Source of the DNA: Bacteroidota bacterium
GTDB lineage: Bacteria > Bacteroidota > Bacteroidia > Bacteroidales > VadinHA17
Direction of reading: 5' to 3'
Assembly (NCBI GenBank): GCA_030618105.1
Contig: JAUXED010000007.1
Coordinates: 1-43,921, forward strand
DNA length: 43,921 nt
Position numbers and translations under genes: made by a program. The notes beneath the pieces are model-generated. The model was not told the origin of the DNA. It worked only from the letters and a program-made list of their open reading frames with translations, and searched no databases. Positions 17,539 through 25,350 of the stretch are shown here, piece by piece. Each line of letters opens with the position of its first letter. Positions within the stretch are counted from its first letter, which is position 1.

Positions 17539-17564
17539 AACTCACCTACTCAACTTACTCAACT
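17539..17564. repeat. TTGAGTA simple-sequence repeat (site 2, inverted)
   Basis: CTCACCTACTCAACTTACTC followed by AACT is the reverse complement of the GTTGAGTAAG repeats seen at 14074 and 22166. It fills part of the short gap between the two CLC genes. Confidence 0.6.
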
Positions 17565-17604
17565 TTTATTTACTTTAAGTACTTCTTTAAATTGAAGAAT
17601 TTGT

Positions 17605-17612
17605 TACTTTTG
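17605..17612 (+). promoter_or_regulatory. Bacteroidota -7 element TACTTTTG before CLC gene 2
   Basis: TACTTTTG matches TAnnTTTG and ends 8 bp before the ATG at 17621, the same very short spacing as for the first CLC gene. No good -33 element was identified, so the second CLC gene may have its own promoter or read through from the first. Confidence 0.4.
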
Positions 17613-17620
17613 CGGCCGCA

Positions 17621-19396
17621 ATGCAAAAAATAAAAATCATACGGAGGTTTCTTACCCGGAGGTTTAATAAATTAAACCATAATCAGTTTAACTATATCCT
17701 GAGCTTTATTGTTGGGGCTCTTAGCGGACTTGCTGCTGTATTGCTTAAAAACGCCATTCATTATACTCATCTTCTTTTAACAAAAGGATTTGATGTGGAG
17801 TCGGAAAGTTTTTGGTATCTGGTGTATCCTTTAATAGGAATTTTTCTGACAGTTTTGCTTGTAAGGTATTTTGTTAAAGATGATATTAGTCATGGTGTTG
17901 CCAGGATTTTATATGCTATCTCGAAGAAGAACAGCATTATTAAGAGTCATAATAATTATTCCTCCATTCTTGCCAGTACGCTTACTATCGGGTTTGGTGG
18001 ATCGGTTGGAGCAGAAGCCCCAATTGTTTTAACCGGCGCTTCTATTGGGTCATCAATAGGCAGGTTTTTCAGGTTAAATTATAAGTCAGTAACATTATTG
18101 GTGGGTTGCGGGGCTGCCGGAGCAATAGCAGGGATATTCAAAGCTCCCATTGCCGGACTGGTTTTTACACTTGAAGTCTTAATGCTTGATCTTACCATCG
18201 CGTCTATTGTCCCTTTGCTTATTTCATCTGTAACAGGTGCAACCATAGCTTATTTCTTAATGGGAAAGGGAGTTTTATTCTCATATACGATACTGAATCC
18301 TTTCGAATTATCAAATATCCCGTTTTTTATTCTTTTAGGAGTATTTTCAGGTTTGGTTTCTTTGTATTTTACAAAAGCAAGCATGAAAATAGAATCATGG
18401 TTCGGGAATATTAACAGCCCTTACCACAGGTTATTCATTGGAGGAACTATTCTTGGACTATTGATATTTCTTTTTCCTCCTTTGTTTGGTGAAGGTTATG
18501 ATGTTATTACTTCTCTTTTAAATGGAAATACTTCTGAACTGGTTGAGAACAGTCTTTTTTATTTTATTCACGATAATTTCTGGATGATACTGGGTTATCT
18601 GGTTTTAGTTATGATCTTAAAGGTGGTTGCTATGTCAGCAACAACCGGAGGGGGAGGAGTTGGAGGTATTTTTGCGCCTGCTTTATTTATGGGAGGAATA
18701 ACCGGATTTTTTACTGCCCGTCTCATTAATGGGTTAAACTGGGTCAATGTTTCAGAAAGTAATTTTGCGCTTGTTGGTATGGCAGGTTTAATGGCCGGAG
18801 TTATGCATGCTCCTTTAACAGCAATATTTCTAATCGCGGAAATTACGGGAGGTTACGGATTGTTAATCCCTCTTATTATTACTTCCACATTTTCATTTAT
18901 TACAATTATTTATTTTGAACCTCATTCAATATATACGAAACGACTTGCAAGAAGGGGGGAACTGATAACACATCATAAAGATCGCGCAGTGTTAAGATTA
19001 ATGCAGTGGAAAAAAGAGATTGAGAAAGACCTGGTTAAGATTTATCCTGATGAAACATTGGGTGAATTGGTTAAGAAAATATCAAGTTCAAAAAGGAATA
19101 TATTCCCGGTGGTTGATGATGAGGGTTTTTTACAGGGTGTGGTATTACTTGATAATGTCAGGGATATCATGTTTAATTCCGGGATGTATGATTCTGCTTA
19201 TGTCAGGGATCTTATGATCATACCACCGGCTCAAATTTCAATAAGCGATACGATGGAAATTGTAATGAAGAGGTTTGAAGAGACAGGTGCATGGAACCTG
19301 CCTGTTACAGAGGATGGGAAATATATCGGGTTTATTTCAAAATCAAAAATATTTACAGCATACAGAAAACTTTTAATCCAGGTATCGGAGGATTAA
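17621..19396 (+). CDS. CLC-family chloride channel/transporter with C-terminal CBS domains (paralogue 2)
   Basis: The 591-aa protein aligns with the preceding CLC protein from end to end (for example NQFNYILSFIVGALSGL against RQFILILSVIVGIASGF), so the pair arose by tandem duplication. The gating glutamate is kept (E132), but the filter reads GGSVGAEAP instead of GLEGP, and the first filter loop is SHGVA instead of GHGIP. These are changes at anion-coordinating segments. The proton-glutamate position is again valine (E185-V186 in FTLEVLML). The GGGGVGGIFAPALFMGG segment and two CBS domains are present. Selectivity may differ from its partner; that is an inference from the filter changes. Confidence 0.92.
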   Translation: MQKIKIIRRFLTRRFNKLNHNQFNYILSFIVGALSGLAAVLLKNAIHYTHLLLTKGFDVESESFWYLVYPLIGIFLTVLLVRYFVKDDISHGVARILYAISKKNSIIKSHNNYSSILASTLTIGFGGSVGAEAPIVLTGASIGSSIGRFFRLNYKSVTLLVGCGAAGAIAGIFKAPIAGLVFTLEVLMLDLTIASIVPLLISSVTGATIAYFLMGKGVLFSYTILNPFELSNIPFFILLGVFSGLVSLYFTKASMKIESWFGNINSPYHRLFIGGTILGLLIFLFPPLFGEGYDVITSLLNGNTSELVENSLFYFIHDNFWMILGYLVLVMILKVVAMSATTGGGGVGGIFAPALFMGGITGFFTARLINGLNWVNVSESNFALVGMAGLMAGVMHAPLTAIFLIAEITGGYGLLIPLIITSTFSFITIIYFEPHSIYTKRLARRGELITHHKDRAVLRLMQWKKEIEKDLVKIYPDETLGELVKKISSSKRNIFPVVDDEGFLQGVVLLDNVRDIMFNSGMYDSAYVRDLMIIPPAQISISDTMEIVMKRFEETGAWNLPVTEDGKYIGFISKSKIFTAYRKLLIQVSED

Positions 19397-19429
19397 AACA
19401 AAAAAACACCGGGAAAAACACCGGTGTTT
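19396..19429 (-). terminator. Rho-independent terminator between CLC gene 2 and the DUF805 gene
   Basis: AAACACCGG at 19404-19412 pairs with CCGGTGTTT at 19421-19429 around an 8-base loop. Reading on the minus strand, the stem is followed by a T-rich run (TTTTGTTTT), so it best serves the leftward DUF805 gene. The short TTTC on the other side could help stop rightward transcripts as well. Confidence 0.75.
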
Positions 19430-19540
19430 CATTAGCTCGCTACGTTCGGTTAAGACCAGGAAAGAATGCCCATCAAGCGATACACCAGGCACTCGATTAC
19501 ATCAATTACTTATGATGCATTGATATGGGCTGATTTTCTT

Positions 19541-19915
19541 TTAATCTACAACTACTTCCTTTGGATTTGGCCCATATTCATTTTCGCCAGGTTTACTGTC
19601 TATCACCATTAAAACTAATAGCCAAATTGCTCCAATTATAGGAATCAAGGCGATTAAAACCATCCAACCACTTTTTCCAACATCGTGAAGTCGTCTAAAT
19701 GAAACTGCTAACCCGGGAATTAAAACAGCTAAGACATATAAGATATAGAATAAACCATATCCAACTCCTTCAATAGCTGTTCCTAATACATTATCAAGAA
19801 TCATTGCAACAATGAGAAAAATTATATTGAATAATGTAAACATCCAATATTCTTTTCTCCTTGCTCTTCCGCTGAATCCAGCGTAATTTTTTAATACTGC
19901 TAAATACCATTTCAT
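19541..19915 (-). CDS. DUF805 family membrane protein
   Basis: The 124-aa protein shows the DUF805 pattern: an N-terminal KNYAGFSGRARRKEYWMF signature, then three to four hydrophobic helices (about 25-45, 55-75 and 90-110). The conserved loop FRRLHDVGKSGWMVLIALIP and a short polar tail with PGENEYGPNP follow. The family is found in many bacteria as small inner-membrane proteins, and its function is not known. A terminator lies downstream at 19396-19429. The gene is monocistronic and diverges from glyA. Confidence 0.9.
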   Translation of the reverse strand: MKWYLAVLKNYAGFSGRARRKEYWMFTLFNIIFLIVAMILDNVLGTAIEGVGYGLFYILYVLAVLIPGLAVSFRRLHDVGKSGWMVLIALIPIIGAIWLLVLMVIDSKPGENEYGPNPKEVVVD

Positions 19916-20186
19916 AATTATTTATTTTTGTGATGAAGAGTTATTCAAAGCCAAGATAACATAGAATTCCGAAATAAAAAAAAACATTTAAGAATTATTA
20001 TTTGTCAGGAAATATAATAATAGATTAGAAAGTGTATCTATTAGGTTAATATTATTATATTTCATGAAGCTATGTTATAAAATTTGAGCAAATACATATA
20101 TTGCATTATGAATGACCGTTAAACAGTTTTTATTTCTTCAGTAAAAAGTTAATTTTGAAAAAAAATAATTCAGGTAAAAATTATTA
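19916..20186. other. Divergent promoter region between DUF805 gene and glyA
   Basis: Very AT-rich, with no frame of interest and no conserved riboswitch fold that I could recognise. It contains the glyA promoter candidate near its right end. Confidence 0.4.
20150..20157 (+). promoter_or_regulatory. glyA promoter -7 element TAATTTTG
   Basis: TAATTTTG matches TAnnTTTG. A TTTT at 20127-20130 stands 19 bp upstream at the -33 position. Transcription would start about 25 bases before the glyA ATG at 20187. Confidence 0.5.
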
Positions 20187-21476
20187 ATGAAAAGAGATAA
20201 ACAAATATTCGATCTCCTGTTAAAAGAAAGACAGAGACAAATAAATGGTGTTGAGCTTATTGCATCAGAAAATTTTGTAAGTCCCCAAGTGTTGGAAGCA
20301 ATGGGATCGGTGATGACCAATAAGTATGCTGAAGGATATCCCGGAAAGCGCTATTATGGTGGATGTGAAGTTGTTGATCAATCGGAGCAGTTAGCTATCG
20401 ACCGGCTAAAAGAATTATTTAATGCTGAATATGCAAATGTGCAACCACATTCCGGAGCACAGGCAAATGCAGCGGTTTATTTAGCAGTGCTTAAGCCGGG
20501 AGATACTATTCTTGGGCTTGATCTTTCTCACGGCGGACATCTTACTCACGGGTCGCCGGTAAATTTATCGGGATTGCTATATCGACCTGTTGCATATGGT
20601 GTTAAAGAGGAGACCGGCAGGGTTGACTATGATAAATTGGAGGAGATTGCCATACAGGAAAAACCAAAGCTTATTGTAGGTGGTGCATCAGCTTATTCGC
20701 GTGAGTGGGATTATCAACGAATGCGGGATATTGCAGATAAGACCGGCGCAATGTTGATGATTGATATGGCTCATCCGGCAGGACTAATTGCAGCAGGACT
20801 TTTAAAGAATCCACTTGAGTATGCTCATATTGTTACATCTACTACCCACAAAACACTTCGTGGTCCCAGGGGCGGTGTTTTACTTCTGGGAAAAGATTTT
20901 GATAATCCAATGGGTAAGACAACTAAGAAAGGAGTTATCAGAAAGATGTCAAGTATCCTTAACTCTGGTGTTTTTCCTGGCACACAGGGTGGTCCGCTTG
21001 AACATATTATTGCTGCAAAAGCAGTCTCTTTTGCTGAAGCACTTACTCCCGAGTTTAAAGAATACCAAAAACAGGTTTTGAAAAATGCAAAGGTGATGGC
21101 ACAGGCTTTTGTTGACAAAGGTTATAAGGTTATTTCAGGTGGAACAGATAACCATTCAATGCTTATCGATCTGCGGACGAAAGTTCCGGAAATTACCGGT
21201 AAAGAGGTAGAAAATATGTTAGTAAAAGCAGATATTACGGTTAATAAGAATATGGTACCCTTTGATTCACGAACACCTTTCAAAACATCAGGTCTTAGAG
21301 TAGGAACACCTGCCATTACCACACGAGGACTTAAAGAAGACCAAATGTCACCTATTGTTGACATGATTGATGAAGTGATAATGAATATTGATAATGAAGA
21401 TATTATAACAGTTGTTAGAAAGAAAGTGAATGAGATGATGAAAATTTATCCGTTATTTGCAGGCTGGGAAGAATAA
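20187..21476 (+). CDS. glyA: Serine hydroxymethyltransferase
   Basis: The 429-aa PLP enzyme converts serine and tetrahydrofolate to glycine and 5,10-methylene-tetrahydrofolate in the cytoplasm. [20 protein letters not shown] and [18 protein letters not shown] are the canonical N-terminal segments. [15 protein letters not shown] places the Schiff-base lysine at K222. [20 protein letters not shown] and the C-terminal [13 protein letters not shown] are also typical. Length is normal. It is flanked by repeats on its 3' side and appears monocistronic. Confidence 0.97.
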   Translation: MKRDKQIFDLLLKERQRQINGVELIASENFVSPQVLEAMGSVMTNKYAEGYPGKRYYGGCEVVDQSEQLAIDRLKELFNAEYANVQPHSGAQANAAVYLAVLKPGDTILGLDLSHGGHLTHGSPVNLSGLLYRPVAYGVKEETGRVDYDKLEEIAIQEKPKLIVGGASAYSREWDYQRMRDIADKTGAMLMIDMAHPAGLIAAGLLKNPLEYAHIVTSTTHKTLRGPRGGVLLLGKDFDNPMGKTTKKGVIRKMSSILNSGVFPGTQGGPLEHIIAAKAVSFAEALTPEFKEYQKQVLKNAKVMAQAFVDKGYKVISGGTDNHSMLIDLRTKVPEITGKEVENMLVKADITVNKNMVPFDSRTPFKTSGLRVGTPAITTRGLKEDQMSPIVDMIDEVIMNIDNEDIITVVRKKVNEMMKIYPLFAGWEE

Positions 21477-21483
21477 TTGGCAG

Positions 21484-21690
21484 AAAATAACAAAATACAA
21501 ATAACAAAAATCAAATAAATGCCAAATTTTTAATATCCAAATTCCAAACTTAAAAGAATGATTTTAATATTTTGAATATTGTATTTTTGAATTTGAGATT
21601 TGTTTATTCACAAAATAATTAATATTAAAGGTGTTCCCCGAAAAAACGGGGCAAGCTGTGAGATCACTTCGTTAAGTTGTTATTTGAGTT
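21484..21690 (+). repeat. Dispersed repeat family I, copy 1 (conserved core 21608-21686)
   Basis: The core, from TCACAAAATAATTAAT through GTGTTCCCCGAAAAAACGGG and GCAAGCTGTGAGATCACTTC to TTAAGTTGTTATTTG, recurs almost base for base in inverted orientation at 34220-34299. A hairpin CCCCG-AAAAAA-CGGGG lies inside the core. Weaker similarity continues to the left (CAAATAACAA, ATCAAAT and AATTTGAGATTT blocks). It separates glyA from the response regulator gene. No frame is shared between copies, so it is non-coding; it may be a small non-autonomous element or an RNA. Confidence 0.8.
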
Positions 21691-21756
21691 TTGATTAATT
21701 GGAATTTACGGTTTATCCGTGTTAGGTTTATTAAAGTCAAGGTTCAATTCGTTAAA

Positions 21757-22146
21757 ATGAGTGAAAAAAAACTGGTATTTGTTGTTGATGATGATCCTTT
21801 CATCCTGAATCTTGTTCAAAAAAGATTTGATGGGGATGAAATGAGTATCATTACATTCAATTATGGAGAAGAATGCCTTAAGCAACTGTCCAGGAATCCT
21901 GAACTTATCATATTGGATTATCTTTTTTATAAGAAAGATGAAGAGGTGATTGGAGGAATGGAAATATTTACCAGGATCAGGGAGTATAATGAGGATATTC
22001 CTGTGATCATGTTATCAGCTCAGGATAAAGGAGATGTGGTTCTTGAACTTGCAAGGAAGGGAATTGAAGACTACGTTATAAAAGATGAATCATTGATCGA
22101 CAACCTTAAGATAGCTATAGAAGAAGTTTTTTCCAAAAACGATTAA
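21757..22146 (+). CDS. Single-domain response regulator (receiver only)
   Basis: The 129-aa protein from ATG 21757 (MSEKKLVFVVDDDPFILNLV) is one receiver domain. The acidic pocket is D11-D13, the phospho-acceptor is D54 in ELIILDYLF, the switch Ser is S87 in VIMLSAQD, and the lysine is K109 in YVIKD. No output domain follows, so it would act by protein contact, as CheY-like proteins do. A longer frame from an alternative start at 21691 adds 22 residues before the receiver and is rejected. No histidine kinase is nearby. The gene lies between two different dispersed repeats (families I and II). Confidence 0.9.
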   Translation: MSEKKLVFVVDDDPFILNLVQKRFDGDEMSIITFNYGEECLKQLSRNPELIILDYLFYKKDEEVIGGMEIFTRIREYNEDIPVIMLSAQDKGDVVLELARKGIEDYVIKDESLIDNLKIAIEEVFSKND

Positions 22147-22165
22147 TTTAATTACCCCATACCTA

Positions 22166-22200
22166 AAGTTGAGTAAGTTGAGTAAGGTAAGTGGGTGAGT
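22166..22200. repeat. TTGAGTA simple-sequence repeat (site 3)
   Basis: AAGTTGAGTAAGTTGAGTAA and then GGTAAGTGGGTGAGT continue the same motif as at 14074 and 17539. It is directly left of a repeat family II copy. Confidence 0.6.
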
Positions 22201-22223
22201 GGTTTATTAATTTAAGGCTTTAG

Positions 22224-22334
22224 ACATTTTAGCATTTACTCATTTTAGCATTTACTCATTTTAGCATTTACTCATTTTAGCATTTACTCATTTTAGCATT
22301 TTAGCATTCCAAACATAAAGCACTGAATAGTTTC
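22224..22334 (-). repeat. Dispersed repeat family II, copy 1, with 16-bp tandem units
   Basis: ATTTTAGCATTTACTC repeats at 22226, 22242, 22258 and 22274 with a partial fifth unit. The right end, read on the minus strand (AACTATTCAGTG, then GTTTGGAATGCTAAAATGCT), matches the heads of the copies at 33990 and 38812. Orientation here is opposite to those. It lies between the response regulator and the permease gene. Confidence 0.75.
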
Positions 22335-22351
22335 AAAATAAAGAATATTAT

Positions 22352-23125
22352 ATGGAGTGGTATATTTATTTTGCTGTAATTTTTGTTGGTTTTGTTGCCG
22401 GGTTTATAAATACTTTAGCAGGAAGTGGTTCACTTCTGACACTTCCATTGCTAATGTTTCTTGGTTTGCCTGCTAATGTTGCCAATGGCACTAACCGGAT
22501 TGCAATATTACTGCAAAATATTGTGGGTGTCAGTACTTTTAAAAAACAGAAGGTCTTTGAGTTTAAGGAAGGTTACCGGCTTGCCATTCCGGCAGTTCTG
22601 GGTTCTGTTATTGGTGCGCAAATAGCTGTGGGGTTTAATGAAGAATTAATGAGAAAGACTATTGGCGGACTATTGCTGTTCATGTTCTTTATTATTCTAT
22701 ATAAACCTGACAAGTGGATTAAAGGACAGGTTGGCAAAACTATTGGCAAGCCTACCTTATTGCAAATGGTGATCTTTTTTTTTATTGGTATCTACGGGGG
22801 ATTTATCCAGGCAGGTGTAGGATTTTTCCTTCTTGCAGGTCTTGTTCTTGGTGCAGGCGCTGACCTGATAAAAGCTAATGCCTTAAAAATATTTATAATT
22901 CTGATATATACAATATTTGCTCTTGCGATTTTTATGATACACCACCAGGTTAACTATAAGATAGGTCTTATACTTGCGGTGGGGAATATGGCAGGAGCTT
23001 TTATTGCTGCAAAATTTGCTATAAACTGGGGGGTGAAATTTGTCAGATATGTATTGTTGATCGTAATAATTATTGCATCGGCAAAATTCCTGGGCCTTTT
23101 TGAATATATTTCGCGGTTATTCTAA
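22352..23125 (+). CDS. TauE/SafE (TSUP) family permease
   Basis: The 257-aa protein has about eight membrane segments and the family's N-terminal signature FVAGFINTLAGSGSLLTLP with ANVANGTNRIAILLQN. The second half repeats the pattern (GIYGGFIQAGVGFFLLAGLV then ANALKIFIILIYT). Members export or import sulfite, sulfoacetate and other small organic or inorganic anions across the inner membrane. The substrate here cannot be read from the sequence and no sulfur gene is adjacent. Convergent with tonB. Confidence 0.92.
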   Translation: MEWYIYFAVIFVGFVAGFINTLAGSGSLLTLPLLMFLGLPANVANGTNRIAILLQNIVGVSTFKKQKVFEFKEGYRLAIPAVLGSVIGAQIAVGFNEELMRKTIGGLLLFMFFIILYKPDKWIKGQVGKTIGKPTLLQMVIFFFIGIYGGFIQAGVGFFLLAGLVLGAGADLIKANALKIFIILIYTIFALAIFMIHHQVNYKIGLILAVGNMAGAFIAAKFAINWGVKFVRYVLLIVIIIASAKFLGLFEYISRLF

Positions 23126-23156
23126 ACCAGACAGACCAGTTACTGGTTGCTGGTAG

Positions 23157-23172
23157 ACAAGGCATGCCTTGT
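23157..23172. terminator. 16-bp palindrome ACAAGGCATGCCTTGT between convergent genes
   Basis: ACAAGGCATGCCTTGT is a perfect palindrome flanked by GTAG and ATCTAC, which extend the stem with a two-base bulge. It lies between the permease and tonB stops, where a bidirectional terminator would fit. There is no T-tract, so the role is uncertain. Confidence 0.4.
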
Positions 23173-23200
23173 ATCTACAAACATCTTCAAACTTGAAACC

Positions 23201-23224
23201 AGTACTCAACTACTCAACTACTAC
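23201..23224. repeat. TTGAGTA simple-sequence repeat (site 4, inverted)
   Basis: AGTACTCAACTACTCAACTA and CTAC is the reverse complement of the TTGAGTA arrays elsewhere in the window. It overlaps the end of tonB by a few bases. Confidence 0.5.
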
Positions 23225-24114
23225 TGAAGCAGGAAGTGGTAGGTTATTGTACCTTTCTGAAATGCTGCGGCATTGGGTTGCCTGTCAAATTTTGCTGCAA
23301 GCGCTGCTTTTTGCGCAGCTCTGAGAAGATTATTATCGAGTGTGGTTGAACCTTTTACACCAGCAGTTGCTTTAGTAACATTACCATTTTGGTTTACTGT
23401 TACCTCAACAACTACAATACCTTCAGCCTGGTAGTTATATTCCGGTTTTGGCAACGATTGGGGTGTACGTCCTGCAAGACTGTAGGATATTCCTTTATCA
23501 CCCAGACCACTTAATCTTGAGGAATGATTATCTGAATTTACTGATCCGTTTTCGCTTCCCTGGTTTTCCTGCCCGGTTGTTTCACCTTCGCCGGTAGCAG
23601 TATTATCAGTATTGTTACGGGCATTTGTAAGAGCATTCCGGGTGCGGTCAGTGATTTCCTGAATCCGTTTTTGTTCTGCAATAATTCTTTGTCTCTCCAG
23701 CTCCTCTTGCCGTTGCCTCTCAAGTTCTTCAAGTCTTTCCTGCTCAATTTTTTCAAGACGTTGTCTTTCAACCTCTTCCTCTCTTTTCCGTTTTTCCTCA
23801 AGTGCTTTAGATTCAACAGCAGGGGCTTCTTCGAAATCCTGTGTCAGAATTTCTTCTTCAGATTCCTCTGATTGAATTGCTGTTTCGGAAGGTATTGGCT
23901 CCGCTTGTTCAATTGCCTGGGTTTGTAATGTGGCAGAAGGTTCAATTAATCCCTCTCCTTCAGAGCTTGTGCCAAAATTTATTAAAATACCTTCTTCCTC
24001 TGGTAATGGGAGAGGAGTGATTAAACCAGAAAAAATAAAAAGGATAACCAACCCAACATGAAAAATCAGGGTACCTGTAATTCCCCTTCTATGTTTTATA
24101 ATAAAACCTGACAT
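23221..24114 (-). CDS. tonB: TonB-family energy transducer
   Basis: The 297-aa protein has a short cytoplasmic start, one membrane anchor (about 12-34, TLIFHVGLVILFIFSGLITP), an acidic stretch and then a long charged coiled coil (about 100-160, repeated ERQRLEE-type heptads). A Gly/Asn-rich linker leads to the C-terminal TonB domain (about 225-297: GIVVVEVTVNQNGNVTKA, then AQKAALAAKF and GTITYHFLLQ). It transmits proton-motive force from ExbB-ExbD to outer-membrane transporters. The coiled coil takes the place of the Pro-rich spacer of classical TonB and makes it look partly like TolA. It follows exbD by 2 bp in an exbB-exbD-tonB operon. Confidence 0.93.
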   Translation of the reverse strand: MSGFIIKHRRGITGTLIFHVGLVILFIFSGLITPLPLPEEEGILINFGTSSEGEGLIEPSATLQTQAIEQAEPIPSETAIQSEESEEEILTQDFEEAPAVESKALEEKRKREEEVERQRLEKIEQERLEELERQRQEELERQRIIAEQKRIQEITDRTRNALTNARNNTDNTATGEGETTGQENQGSENGSVNSDNHSSRLSGLGDKGISYSLAGRTPQSLPKPEYNYQAEGIVVVEVTVNQNGNVTKATAGVKGSTTLDNNLLRAAQKAALAAKFDRQPNAAAFQKGTITYHFLLQ

Positions 24115-24116
24115 AA

Positions 24117-24509
24117 TTATTCAGGTGTTGTTGCTAAAATCAATTTATAATTATTGTTTTTAGCAATGTTCATTACTTTTACAGCATATTCAAGTGGTAT
24201 AGACTTATCAGCATGCAATGAAATGTATATATCCGGATTATTCCCAATCTTTTGCTGTAAAATCTGTTCCAGATCATTAGCTTCAACAAGTTGGTCTTCA
24301 ATGTAAAACTGTAAATCGCGTGTTATTGATACAGTGGTAAGCGGTTTAGCGGATGTTTGATGACTGCTTTGGGGAAGCAGAAGTTTCAGAGCAGTGGGAT
24401 GTATAAGAGTTGAAGTGATCATGAAGAAAATAAGCAACAGAAATACTATGTCGGTCATTCCTGACATACTGAAGTTCGGGCTTACTTTATTTCTGGAGGT
24501 AAGTGCCAT
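24117..24509 (-). CDS. exbD: Biopolymer transporter ExbD/TolR
   Basis: The 130-aa protein has the usual layout: a short cytoplasmic N-terminus (NKVSPNFSMSGMTDIVFLLL), in which the D of TDIVFLLLIFFM is the membrane aspartate that carries protons, one TM helix (about 18-38), and a small periplasmic domain ending in KVMNIAKNNNYKLILATTPE. It pairs with ExbB to drive TonB. Located between exbB and tonB with short gaps (23 and 2 bp), so clearly one operon. Confidence 0.94.
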   Translation of the reverse strand: MALTSRNKVSPNFSMSGMTDIVFLLLIFFMITSTLIHPTALKLLLPQSSHQTSAKPLTTVSITRDLQFYIEDQLVEANDLEQILQQKIGNNPDIYISLHADKSIPLEYAVKVMNIAKNNNYKLILATTPE

Positions 24510-24532
24510 ATTTATTGAAGCTTTAAATAAAA

Positions 24533-25228
24533 CTAACTAACGGGCTCGTTAAGTAAATCCATAAATTCTGAAGTTCTTGCTTCCAGATGATATACTATTT
24601 TCTCAACTTTTGCAACAAGAATATTATATGCAAAATATGCGATAATTCCAACGATCAATCCGGCTACTGTTGTAACCATAGCAGTGTATATCCCATTTGA
24701 AAGAAGTGCAACATTGATATTACTTCCGGCGTTTGACATATCGTAAAAAGCAATTATCATCCCCATTACAGTGCCAAGAAATCCTATCATAGGAGCAGCT
24801 CCGGCAACAGTTGCAAGTGTAGGCAGACCTTTTTCGAGTTTATAGATTTCAAGTTTCCCTACATTTTCAATAGCAGCATTTATGTCGTTAAGCGGCCGGC
24901 CAATTCTTTGTATTCCTTTTTCAATCATTCTCGAGGTTGGAGAATCAATTGACTGGCATAACGTTTGAGCTGACTCGATCTTTTCATCATGAATAAAATC
25001 TTTTATCCTGTCCATGAAATTGACATCTTCTATTGATAACTTACGGATTACAAAATACCGTTCAATAAAAATATAAACAGCAATCAGTGATAAAAGGACA
25101 ATGGGGATCATAACCCAACCGCCTTTAAATGCTAATTCCCAATACGACAGGGTTAATTGTTCTGCCTCTTCGGCATGGTTTGTTACTGTGTCCTGAAGAG
25201 TGATCTGTAATAATTGAATTAAGAACAT
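24533..25228 (-). CDS. exbB: MotA/TolQ/ExbB proton channel family protein
   Basis: The 231-aa protein has three membrane segments (about 33-55, 128-155 and 173-197) and the family signature GLPTLATVAGAAPMIGFLGT with VMGMIIAFYDM, followed by AMVTTVAGLIVGIIAYFAYN. A cytoplasmic domain lies between the first and second helices. With ExbD it forms the proton-driven stator for TonB. First gene of the operon, ATG at 25228. Confidence 0.94.
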   Translation of the reverse strand: MFLIQLLQITLQDTVTNHAEEAEQLTLSYWELAFKGGWVMIPIVLLSLIAVYIFIERYFVIRKLSIEDVNFMDRIKDFIHDEKIESAQTLCQSIDSPTSRMIEKGIQRIGRPLNDINAAIENVGKLEIYKLEKGLPTLATVAGAAPMIGFLGTVMGMIIAFYDMSNAGSNINVALLSNGIYTAMVTTVAGLIVGIIAYFAYNILVAKVEKIVYHLEARTSEFMDLLNEPVS

Positions 25229-25350
25229 ATTGTTTATTGTTATCGAATTTATTTATTGCGAAATTACAAAAAAAACGAAACATAAATCAAAAAAGTATAT
25301 CTCAACGTACCGGAATTATAACTTTGTTGAACGCGTTCGCATAAATTATA

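Noticed and set aside
19291-19515. Frame running past the end of the second CLC gene
   Set aside because: It is a shifted reading of the CLC 3' end continuing through the terminator; no family features were seen.
23538-23816. 92-codon frame inside tonB on the same strand
   Set aside because: It is an out-of-frame reading of the coiled-coil repeats of tonB.
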